NCBI GenBank assembly: GCA_902475005.1
Contig: CABRXV010000001.1
Span: 17,382-81,381 of the forward strand
DNA length: 64,000 nt
Direction of reading: 5' to 3'
DNA from: CABRXV01 sp900754955
Lineage (GTDB): Bacteria > Actinomycetota > Coriobacteriia > Coriobacteriales > Eggerthellaceae
The translations under genes were made by a program, and so were the position numbers. This document shows positions 41,093-48,431 of this stretch, one piece after another. Numbering within the stretch: position 1 is the stretch's first letter; every line of letters starts with the position of its first letter. The notes beneath the pieces are model-generated. The model ran no database searches, was not told the origin of the DNA, and saw only the letters and a list, made by a program, of their open reading frames with translations.

Positions 41093-43420
41093 ATGAACGC
41101 GATCAATCCGTTCGACCCGTTCGGTCAACGCGTGCAGAAGGATGCGCCGCAGGGCGATGCCGCTGATGCCGGCTTCAAGGCCTGGGAAGAAAACGAGCGA
41201 AACGCCGATGCTCAGCTGATTGAGGATCTGCAGAACGCGCTTGCGCAAGCGGGGCAGGCGGATGGTGTGGCGTCTGCGCCCGCGCCCGCGCCGTCCGCAG
41301 CATCCGTGACCGCCGCGCCCGCAGCTGTCGCATCCGTTCCTGGCGCCTTCGCAGCTGCCGCGTCCGCGCCTGCGTCCGCCGCGCCCGCTGCGCCCGCAGC
41401 CGCTGCTTCTGTCGCGGCCGCACAGCAGCCGGCATCCTCCGCCGCCCCACCTGTGCAGCAACCCGCTCCCGCCGCTCCTGCCGAACCCGAGCACCATCAG
41501 GTGCATCACAGCTACATCTGGCTTGGATCGCTGCGCGTGTTCGGCATCGTTGTGGCGGCAGTGGTGATCTCGCAGATCGCCAGCATCGCCAGCGTGATCG
41601 GCAGTCTGAGCGAAGGGGTCGGCGACGACCTGCTCGGCGCGCTTATCGCCGTTGGTGTCACGGTGGCGGCGCTCGTGGTGCTTGCGGTTGCCATCGTGGT
41701 ATACCAGCTCGTGTCGTACAAGCATCTGTACTTCACGCTTGGGCCTCGTGAATTCACGTTGTACCAGGGCGTGCTCAATAAGAAGCGTACGCACGTGCCG
41801 TACCAGCGCGTGCAGTCGATCGATCAGAATGCCTCGCTGCTGCAGCGCATCTTCGGCGTGTGCACGGTGTCCATCGACACGGCAGGCGGATCGAGCAACA
41901 AGGCAGTTCAGGTTCCGTACATCACTCGTCAGGAGGCGGAATGGCTGCGCCGCGAACTGTTCGGTCGCAAGCGCCTTCTCGCCCAGGGTGTCGAGGATAC
42001 GTCTGCCGCCATGGCGCAACTGACGGCATCGTTCGCCGCTGCATCGGCGGGGACGGCTCCCGCAACCGCTGCGGCCGCCCCTGGCGCGTCTGCTTACGCT
42101 GGTGCGTCCGCCCCCGCTGCGCCTCAGCCCGCATCGGCGTCGGCGCCGGGCGCCCCCGCCGCGTTCTCGGCCCCAGCCGCTCCCGCAACCGCTTCCCCCG
42201 TCCCCGCTGGCAACATCCTCGACGTGGGCGACGACCTCTGGCGTGAGTTCGGCGGCGTGTTCGCCGGGGCCGACCTCGATACGGGCACGGTGTCCTACGA
42301 GTACGGCCTCACCAACAAAGAGCTTGTGCTCGCAGGTCTTTCGAACAACACGGCGTTCGTGCTCGTGATCCTCGGCATCATCGGCGTGTTCACGCAGGTG
42401 GGCGATGTGGTGTTCGGGCTGTTCCCCGGCACGGAGGATCAGGTGATCGGCGGTATCGCCGCCCAAGCCGCGCACCCGTTCGACGGCGGTTTCATCATCT
42501 GGTTCATCCTGGCCTTCGTGGTTGCCGCGGCGGTGCTGTGGGTGCTGTCGGGCATCTCGTCGTGCATCAACTACGGCGGGTTCGCCGCCCGTCGTCGCGA
42601 AAGCCGCATCGAGGTGGAGCACGGCCTGCTCAAGCACACGTTCCAGGGTATCGACATCGACCGCGTGCAGTCGGTCATCATCAAGCAGGGATTCGTGCGC
42701 CGCTGCATCGGGTACTGCGAGATCTCGCTCGGCAAGATCGACGCGGCGTCGTCCGACGGCGACGAGCAGCAGGCGCAGTCGCTCAAGCAGGGCGTCGTCA
42801 TTCATCCCTTCGTGAAGCTCGACCGCGTTCCCGAGATCCTCGCCGGCATCATCCCCGAGTACAGCGACGTGCCGCGCGAGGCGCGCCCGCTTCCGCCGTG
42901 CGCGCTGCGCCGCGCCCTCATCCGCCGCTGCCTGTGGCAGGGCGACGGCTTCTGGCTCGCGGTTTTCGTGGCGCTTGTGCAGATCGGCTTCAATCTCATG
43001 GGCCCGTTCTCGATCATGCACGTGTTCGATATCTCCCTCGGCCAGGCCGACCAGGTGCTCGGCATCGTCAACACGGGTGCGCTCGTGCTGTACGCTGTGG
43101 CGGTTGCGCTTCTCGTGCTCAACGTGGTGGGCACGGTGCTGTGGTACCGCGAATCGAGCTTCGCGTTCAACCGCCGCTTCATGCAGATCACCTCGGGCGG
43201 CTTCTCGCGCGAGACGACGAGCTTCCCGCGTCAGAAGATCCAGTACGCTTTCACGTCGACGAACCCGTTCCAGCGCGCCGCGCGCGTGACCACCATCAGC
43301 GCGCGCACGGCGGCGGGTGTGGGCGGCCATACGGTGAAGCTGCGCGACGTGCGCGAGGAGGACGCCGACGCCTGGCTCGCCTGGGTCAAACCGCGGGGAA
43401 ATATGCAAGAAAGTCGCTGA
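41093..43420 (+). CDS. Multi-PH-domain membrane protein (YdbT/DUF304-like)
   Basis: 775 residues with three DUF304-type repeats: YFTLGPREFTLYQGVLNKKRTHVPYQRVQSID, the middle one with SRIEVEHGLLKHTFQGIDIDRVQSVIIKQGF, and a C-terminal one with RFMQITSGGFSRETTSFPRQKIQYAF. Two helix pairs and further membrane segments separate them. Two Ala/Pro-rich linkers (about residues 60-135 and 310-385) are inserted. The last codons read NMQESR; a second copy of the 3' end 1496 bp downstream ends NMLQ, so the native terminus was replaced when the following gene entered. Confidence 0.86.
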   Translation: MNAINPFDPFGQRVQKDAPQGDAADAGFKAWEENERNADAQLIEDLQNALAQAGQADGVASAPAPAPSAASVTAAPAAVASVPGAFAAAASAPASAAPAAPAAAASVAAAQQPASSAAPPVQQPAPAAPAEPEHHQVHHSYIWLGSLRVFGIVVAAVVISQIASIASVIGSLSEGVGDDLLGALIAVGVTVAALVVLAVAIVVYQLVSYKHLYFTLGPREFTLYQGVLNKKRTHVPYQRVQSIDQNASLLQRIFGVCTVSIDTAGGSSNKAVQVPYITRQEAEWLRRELFGRKRLLAQGVEDTSAAMAQLTASFAAASAGTAPATAAAAPGASAYAGASAPAAPQPASASAPGAPAAFSAPAAPATASPVPAGNILDVGDDLWREFGGVFAGADLDTGTVSYEYGLTNKELVLAGLSNNTAFVLVILGIIGVFTQVGDVVFGLFPGTEDQVIGGIAAQAAHPFDGGFIIWFILAFVVAAAVLWVLSGISSCINYGGFAARRRESRIEVEHGLLKHTFQGIDIDRVQSVIIKQGFVRRCIGYCEISLGKIDAASSDGDEQQAQSLKQGVVIHPFVKLDRVPEILAGIIPEYSDVPREARPLPPCALRRALIRRCLWQGDGFWLAVFVALVQIGFNLMGPFSIMHVFDISLGQADQVLGIVNTGALVLYAVAVALLVLNVVGTVLWYRESSFAFNRRFMQITSGGFSRETTSFPRQKIQYAFTSTNPFQRAARVTTISARTAAGVGGHTVKLRDVREEDADAWLAWVKPRGNMQESR
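43300..43406 (+). repeat. Direct repeat copy A (3' end of the PH-domain gene)
   Basis: 107 bp matching 44796-44902 at a constant offset of 1496 bp, 98 of 107 identical; differences cluster at the 5' side and are mostly synonymous (RTAAGVGG versus RTAASIGG). Confidence 0.92.
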
Positions 43421-43423
43421 GGC

Positions 43424-44674
43424 TTACCCTCGCGAGTACCGCGTCGAGCGTCCTCCGCCACGCCGCTCGACGAGTTTCTTCTTCACAAGGTCGTTCAACA
43501 CTCTGATCGTCTTGTCTTTGGAGAGGCCCGCGGCTTGCTCAATGCTTGATCGCGGCATGATGACGCCTTTCGGCAGGGCGGCGAGGACCGCGTGCTCGTC
43601 GGTGGTCAAGTGTATACCGTCATTTACTGGCAGCACGACGGTGATGGACGATTCCCTTACCGTGAAGCGCGGTTCGACGGTCATGGCTGCGTATTCGTCG
43701 ATGATGCGCGGTATTCCCGTGCCGAAGCGCTCGATGAAACCCAGGCGGTAAAACACGTTGGCCAGAAGTGGGTTTCGCGAGATGGAGAGTCCGCCTGACA
43801 GATATTCGTCTTCAGTCACTCCGTCGGGAAGTCCGCCAGGTGAAGAGATCTCCACCCTGTCGGCGTACATGCTGACCTTCACGTTGCCATTGATGTCCCA
43901 GCGCCTGTGCACGAGCGCGTTCGCCATCGCTTCTCTAAAGGCGTTGCGGGGAATGAGCGACTTGGTCACGCGTTGGTAGTCGATGATTTCCTCGTAGACG
44001 TAGTATTCGTCGAACGTTTCGAGCGCATGATCCATTTGCAGAAGCACGGACATTCGCTCGAACGTTCGACGCGAGAGGATTACGCTAATGGAGTCGCCGA
44101 AGCGCGCGATGTCGGTACCCGCGAACTTGTTCTCGTCGGCGAGGAGAGCCGCTGCGTTGTTGTACGTTCCGTTAGAGTCCATGAGCTCAAGTGAGATAAG
44201 CGCGTTTCGGTCGAGCGCACGCAATCCCATTTTTTCGATCAGATCTTTCTCTAGCCTGTCGAAGGAGAGGTTCTGGTCTTGCGATTCAAGTGCGTCGAAG
44301 AATATGTTTATCCCGCTTAGAGCAAGTCGGTTGTATTCGAGGCGACTAACCTCAACGGTGGAGGTGTCGGCCCTTCTGTATGCCTTTCCGCTTGCAAGGT
44401 ACGGCTTCGATTTCCCCTCGTATACCGTGAGGGTTACGGTTTTTGCGGTGTCGTCGATGTCCAACGTGTAGCGTGGCACGGGTGAAAGGGCGTCGTTGAT
44501 CGCATTCTCGATATTCAGACACGTGGCTTTGGGATCGTCGAGGCCGATGGGCTTTCCGTCGTCATCTGCACCGAAGACGATCTTCCCCGTACCGTAGTTG
44601 GCAAAAGCGCTCACGGTTTTGAGGAACGTTTTTGATGGCTCGCGTTTGAACTCAAGCGTTGAGGACTCTCTCAT
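43424..44674 (-). CDS. AlbA_2 (Schlafen-like) domain protein with C-terminal GHKL-type ATPase and winged helix
   Basis: 416 residues. N-terminal AlbA_2 domain (MRESSTLEFKREPSKTFLKTVSAFANYGTGKIVFGADDDGKPIG, residues 1-44, continuing to about 110); a central region; then an HATPase_c_4-like part with AFREAMANALVHRRWDINGNVKVSMYADRVEISSPGGLPDGVTEDEYL and FIERFGTGIPRI; a C-terminal winged helix (IEQAAGLSKDKTIRVLNDLVKKKLVERRGGGRSTRY). Often annotated as an ATP-binding transcriptional regulator; family members occur in defence and mobile contexts. AAAGGA precedes the ATG at 44674; the longer frame to 44812 has no ribosome site. Convergent with the interrupted PH gene. Confidence 0.88.
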   Translation of the reverse strand: MRESSTLEFKREPSKTFLKTVSAFANYGTGKIVFGADDDGKPIGLDDPKATCLNIENAINDALSPVPRYTLDIDDTAKTVTLTVYEGKSKPYLASGKAYRRADTSTVEVSRLEYNRLALSGINIFFDALESQDQNLSFDRLEKDLIEKMGLRALDRNALISLELMDSNGTYNNAAALLADENKFAGTDIARFGDSISVILSRRTFERMSVLLQMDHALETFDEYYVYEEIIDYQRVTKSLIPRNAFREAMANALVHRRWDINGNVKVSMYADRVEISSPGGLPDGVTEDEYLSGGLSISRNPLLANVFYRLGFIERFGTGIPRIIDEYAAMTVEPRFTVRESSITVVLPVNDGIHLTTDEHAVLAALPKGVIMPRSSIEQAAGLSKDKTIRVLNDLVKKKLVERRGGGRSTRYSRG

Positions 44675-44795
44675 ATTCGTCGTCCTTTCGTTGCTCCGTC
44701 GCGACGATTGTACAACGAATAATTTATTTGTTGCAAAAGTGATACGACGAATAACTGATTTAATCGCGATTCGTCGATGAAAGCAGCTTGCGTGG

Positions 44796-44902
44796 CGCGC
44801 GCACAGCGGCAAGCATCGGCGGTCACACGGTGAAGCTGCGCGACGTGCGCGAAGAGGACGCCGACGCCTGGCTCGCCTGGGTCAAACCGCGGGGAAATAT
44901 GC
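44796..44902 (+). repeat. Direct repeat copy B (original end of the PH-domain gene)
   Basis: Codes RTAASIGGHTVKLRDVREED and onward to GNMLQ-stop in frame, but without the upstream part of the gene. It is followed by the normal spacer to corC, so this copy marks the ancestral locus. Confidence 0.92.
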
Positions 44903-45072
44903 TACAGTAGCCGTTAACGCGGCGCGGCGGAAATCGCACCTCAGCGGCGGTTTCCGGGTTGTTGCGCAGCGTGCCGGCACGTGCGATCCCGCGCGCCGCC
45001 CGCAAACGGCGGGCGCGCGTTCAAGTGGAATCGCGGATGCGGACGGCAGGACGGGTGCGAGAAGAAGCAGCG

Positions 45073-45930
45073 ATGGGCAAAGAGCGAGACAAGCAGGACA
45101 AACCCGGCATATTCGATCTCTTCGGCCTCGGGCGCCGCGAGGCGGCCTCCGAAAAGGAAATCAAGGACATGGTCGCCGAAAACGACGAGCTCCTCGATGA
45201 CGAGAAGCGCATGATTCACGACATCATCGACCTCGGCGACATGACGGTGCATGAGATTATGAAACCGCGCGTCGACATGATCCTCGTGGAGGACGTCGAA
45301 TCGGGCATGACGGCGCTCGAGCGCATGCGCGGCACGGGCTACTCGCGTCTGCCCGTCTATCACGATGACATCGACGGCATCGTGGGCATCGTGCACTACA
45401 AGGACCTCATCGGCCCGCTCATGGACGGTCGCATCGACGAACCCGTCACCAAATTCATGTACAAGCCCATGTTCGTCCCCGAGACGAAGGATGTCATCCC
45501 GCTGCTCGGCGAGATGCAGGCGGCGCACCAGCCCATGGCCATCGTGGTTGACGAGTACGGCGGCACCGACGGCCTCATCACCATCGAGGACATCGTCGAG
45601 GAGATCGTCGGCGAGATCATCGACGAGTCTGATCTCGAGCGCGCCCTCGTCAAGCAGCTCGACGATCGCACGTGGCGCGTCGATGGCCGCTTCCCTGTGG
45701 AGGACGCGATCGAGCTCGGCTGGCCTGTGAGCGATTCCGACGACTACGAGACCATCGCGGGCTGGCTCATGGAGACGATCGACTTCGTGCCGAAAACGGG
45801 CGACAAGTTCACGGTTGGCGGCTACACGTTCCGCATCGAGAAGATGCGTCGCGCGCGCATCTCGCACATTCGCGTAGAGCGACTTTGTGAAGATTCGGCA
45901 AGCGGCAATGCGGACGAGGCGTCGGAGTAG
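45073..45930 (+). CDS. CBS-pair / CorC_HlyC domain protein
   Basis: 285 residues. Two CBS domains (about 65-185; MTVHEIMKPRVDMILVEDVE, and KFMYKPMFVPETKDVIPLL with IVVDEYGGTDGLITIEDIVEEIVGEI) and a C-terminal CorC_HlyC transporter-associated domain (DGRFPVEDAIELG ... GGYTFRIEKMRRARISHIRVERL). No N-terminal CNNM membrane domain, so it is the soluble CorC/TlyC-like form linked to Mg2+/Co2+ efflux or membrane stability. Start taken at ATG 45073 where similarity begins; upstream in-frame starts exist and the ribosome site is weak. Confidence 0.88.
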   Translation: MGKERDKQDKPGIFDLFGLGRREAASEKEIKDMVAENDELLDDEKRMIHDIIDLGDMTVHEIMKPRVDMILVEDVESGMTALERMRGTGYSRLPVYHDDIDGIVGIVHYKDLIGPLMDGRIDEPVTKFMYKPMFVPETKDVIPLLGEMQAAHQPMAIVVDEYGGTDGLITIEDIVEEIVGEIIDESDLERALVKQLDDRTWRVDGRFPVEDAIELGWPVSDSDDYETIAGWLMETIDFVPKTGDKFTVGGYTFRIEKMRRARISHIRVERLCEDSASGNADEASE

Positions 45931-46006
45931 CACGCATTCTACCTGCGGTTTCTTGCGAATTCGCGGTTGTCAATCGAACAAACCTTGAAGGTGGGCGGGG
46001 TCGCAT

Positions 46007-46036
46007 TTTGCCTTGAGGGGCGCCCCTACGGTAGAA
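46007..46036 (+). promoter_or_regulatory. Promoter with palindromic spacer before the lysozyme-like gene
   Basis: TTGCCT (46007-46012), 18-nt spacer, TAGAAT (46031-46036); the spacer contains the perfect palindrome GGGGCGCCCC (46016-46025), a possible operator. The leader to the TTG start is about 105 nt and holds a CCGCC/GGCGG hairpin. Confidence 0.6.
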
Positions 46037-46149
46037 TAGTCACGTCAAAAATCGCATATCGAGCCATTCGGCAGCATCCACACTCTTACAACCAAGCACG
46101 CTGTCACCGCCCCGGCGGTCTGCTCGTATGCGCACTAGAAAGGTTGAGC

Positions 46150-46953
46150 TTGGCGACACGACGCACCATATCAACGGGGACGGGCATTGCCACGAAGGCC
46201 GTGGCGGTTGTCTGCGCCACCGTGCTGGCTGTGAGCTGCATCGGCTTCGGCATCGCCTCCGCAGGTGCGAACTCCGCCGACGATGCTCTGTCCAGCACCA
46301 CGTTCGCCTCGTCGCAGTCGTCTGCTTCGACGTCGCAGGTTTCATCCAACGTGCTGAGCGAAACGCTCGTTCTCGAGAACACCGCGCACCGCGACATCTC
46401 CCAGGGCATCGCCGAGATCGCCGAGGAGGAGGAGCAGGCGCGCATCGCCGCCGAAGAGGCCGCACGTGCCGAGGAGGCCGCCGAGATGGAGGCGGGCGAG
46501 ATCGCGCAGGCGCTCGCCGTTGCGCAGGGCGCGCCCCTTGCAGCTGACGTTGACTTCTCCATCGGCAAGGACGCCTTCATCGCCGAGTGGGGCCCGCGTA
46601 TCGACGCGTACCTCGCTGGATCGCCGCTTGAGGGCTACGGTTCCACGTTCGCTGAGGCGGCGTGGGAGTACGGCGTCGACCCGCGCTGGTCGCCTGCCAT
46701 CTCCAACACCGAAAGCACGAAGGGCCGCCACTGCATTCGCGCTTACAACGCGTGGGGCTGGGGCGCTAACGACGAGAACCCCTATGGCATGGCGAGCGAG
46801 TGGAGCTCGTGGGAGCAGGCTATCTTCGCGCACGTCGAGGGCCTTTCCCGCGGTTACGGCTTCACCATCACGTTGTCCAGCGCGAAGAAGTACTGCCCGC
46901 CCACATACGAGCAGTGGTACGCCACGACACTGAACGAGATGTCGAAGATCTAG
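46150..46953 (+). CDS. Secreted or membrane-anchored lysozyme-like (transglycosylase-fold) protein
   Basis: 267 residues from a TTG start with AGAAAGG 6 nt upstream. Signal or anchor helix at about 13-38 (ATKAVAVVCATVLAVSCIGFGIASAGA), a Ser-rich stretch, an acidic Ala/Glu helix (about 75-120, IAEEEEQARIAAEEAARAEEAAEMEA) likely to be a coiled coil, and a C-terminal domain FAEAAWEYGVDPRWSPAISNTESTKGRHC...NAWGWG that matches the lysozyme-like fold, with Glu in NTES as presumed catalytic acid. Probable cell-wall remodelling enzyme. Ends 4 nt before the trkA start, so likely co-transcribed with it. Confidence 0.8.
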   Translation: MATRRTISTGTGIATKAVAVVCATVLAVSCIGFGIASAGANSADDALSSTTFASSQSSASTSQVSSNVLSETLVLENTAHRDISQGIAEIAEEEEQARIAAEEAARAEEAAEMEAGEIAQALAVAQGAPLAADVDFSIGKDAFIAEWGPRIDAYLAGSPLEGYGSTFAEAAWEYGVDPRWSPAISNTESTKGRHCIRAYNAWGWGANDENPYGMASEWSSWEQAIFAHVEGLSRGYGFTITLSSAKKYCPPTYEQWYATTLNEMSKI

Positions 46954-46957
46954 CGCT

Positions 46958-47620
46958 ATGAGCAACGTCATCGTGGTGGGATGCGGGCGCGTTGGGTCGC
47001 AGCTCGCGAACATGCTCTCCGACAACGGCAACAACGTGTGCGTTGTCGACCGCAACCCTGATGCCTTTTCCAATCTGTGCAGAAACTTTAACGGTTCCAC
47101 TGTGCAGGGCGTTGGCTTCGACGTTGATGTGCTGCAGCGCGCGGGTGTCGAGGAGTGCGATGTGCTGGCTGCCGTGACGCAGCTCGACAACGCGAACCTC
47201 ATGTGCGCCGAGGTGGCGAGCCGTCTGTTCGACGTCCCCCATGTGATCGCGCGCCTGTATAACCCTGATCATGAGCGCGCCTACATGCAGCTCGGCATCG
47301 ACTACGTGTGCGGTACATCGCTTGTTGCTGAGGATGTGTTTTCCAAGGTAGTGGCGGGTCATGGCGCGCATGTCGATACGTTCGGCGAGTGCGAGGTGCT
47401 GCGTTTCTCGCTTGATCTTTCCTCCTGTGAGAACAAGCGCACGATTCGTGTGTCCGACCTTGAACGCGACCATGAAGTGCGCATCGTGGCGTTCGAGCGT
47501 GGTGACGGTTCGGCGTCGTCGATTCCTACGAGCGAGTCGGTGCTCTACCATGGCGATACGGTGCTGGCCTGTGTGCGCCACGATCTGATCCCGCTGTTCT
47601 CCCGCTACGTGCAAAGCTAG
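46958..47620 (+). CDS. trkA: TrkA/KtrA-family potassium uptake regulatory protein (first copy)
   Basis: 220 residues: N-terminal RCK_N Rossmann domain (IVVGCGRVGSQLANMLSDNGNNVCVVDRN) that binds NAD(H) or ATP/ADP, and a C-terminal RCK_C domain (about 135-220). Gates a TrkH/KtrB channel that is not in the window. A paralogue lies 11.4 kb downstream at 58980, on the other side of the adhesin gene; in relatives such pairs are often adjacent, so the adhesin region may have separated them (inference). Confidence 0.92.
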   Translation: MSNVIVVGCGRVGSQLANMLSDNGNNVCVVDRNPDAFSNLCRNFNGSTVQGVGFDVDVLQRAGVEECDVLAAVTQLDNANLMCAEVASRLFDVPHVIARLYNPDHERAYMQLGIDYVCGTSLVAEDVFSKVVAGHGAHVDTFGECEVLRFSLDLSSCENKRTIRVSDLERDHEVRIVAFERGDGSASSIPTSESVLYHGDTVLACVRHDLIPLFSRYVQS

Positions 47621-47637
47621 GTGACGAGGCGGACAGC

Positions 47638-47814
47638 ATGACGAAGGGTTTAAGTGCTGCGTCCTTAAAAGGCGTCTTTGCAGGATGCAGGAGCGTTCAT
47701 GTTCCCACGACGGGCAATCCTCCGAGAGGCACCTGGGTCGTCATGTACGAAACAGATGGCGAGACTCTCTATCTTTACCGCACGGGGGCTCATGCCGAGG
47801 TGTACGGAAAATAA
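47638..47814 (+). pseudogene. Truncated YafQ/RelE-type toxin remnant
   Basis: 58 codons. From LKGVFAGCRSVHV to WVVMYETDGETLYLYRTGAHAEVYGK it resembles the C-terminal half of YafQ-family mRNA interferases (pattern LxGxxxGxRxxHV...WxxxYxxDxxxLxLxRTGxHxxL/VF/Y), including the two conserved His and the C-terminal aromatic. The N-terminal 35 residues or so are missing, an extra loop PTTGNPPRGT is present, and no antitoxin lies next to it. Called a remnant; it could be a very small intact protein. Confidence 0.55.
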
Positions 47815-48431
47815 TTGATTATGTGCTGTGGCTGGCGCGCATAGAGAGGCGCGATTGCGCCTATGTGCCATGTGCGTTAGTCGAACGCGCGATGGCTCAC
47901 CGAGCATCTCGGTGAGCTGGCTAAAGCGATGCATGGCCAAGCCTCCCTGTAAGCTGTCTGAAGCATTGTAGCGCTAAGCCTCCCCGCGAACTGCCCGAAG
48001 CGCTGCATTACCAAACCTCCTAAGCGAGCCAACTGAGGCGCCGCATTGGCCGACCGCGCGAGGGCTCACCCGCGCTCGCGTACCGCTCACTCTTGCATAC
48101 GCTTCCACAATTATGTTGTTTTTGTGAAAGTACCCCCTAAAACTTTGATGAATTGATGGGGCGGGGTCGCTTCATTGTTGGTGGGTGTTTCGCAAAATGC
48201 GTAGTGGTTACGGTGGGGGTTTATGCGTGCAGGATGGGTAAAAACGAGGTTGACGAAAACAGCGAACAAGCTCTTGAACTGGGCTTTTGGAGAACATGTG
48301 TTAATTGCAACGGTAAAATAATCTCCATATGTGCGCATGTTGGCTGGTAGAGGACTGCGCATTGCCTGGCACATGCTCTGCGAGTTTGCGGCGGAGCAGT
48401 GTCGGAAGGCGAAGACTGAACGGAGAGTGTC
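47815..48431. other. Gene-poor region upstream of the adhesin
   Basis: No convincing gene. Holds a 10-bp perfect hairpin GCTCACCGAG-CAT-CTCGGTGAGC (47895-47917), the 37-bp tandem repeats that follow, then an AT-richer stretch from 48110 with runs such as TTATGTTGTTTTTGTG. A TAAAAT box near 48318 may belong to the adhesin promoter. A 65-codon frame at 48153-48350 has no ribosome site. Confidence 0.45.
47925..48050 (+). repeat. Three to four imperfect 37-38-bp tandem repeats
   Basis: Units 47925-47961, 47962-47998, 47999-48036 and a partial fourth share AGCrnTGyA..rCyAArCCTCC..(spacer)..CTGwmyGA. Not coding in any frame. Confidence 0.55.

Larger units (their letters stand above)
43407..44902. 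mobile_element. 1496-bp inserted unit carrying one AlbA_2/ATPase gene and a replacement gene end
   Basis: Lies between the PH-domain gene and corC and is bounded by the 107-bp direct repeats. Excising one repeat unit would restore a PH-domain gene ending NMLQ. It codes no integrase or transposase, only the AlbA_2 protein. The left side is packed (3 nt between convergent stops); the right side is AT-rich (44700-44770). Confidence 0.6.

Noticed and set aside
43407..44902. AlbA_2 unit as a classical insertion sequence
   Set aside because: No transposase, no terminal inverted repeats; the flanks are long direct repeats of coding sequence instead.
47925..48050. 37-bp tandem repeats as a CRISPR array
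   Set aside because: The units are directly adjacent with no spacers and are too degenerate.
48153..48350. 65-codon frame upstream of the adhesin
   Set aside because: No ribosome site and no similarity; the cysteine pattern is weak.
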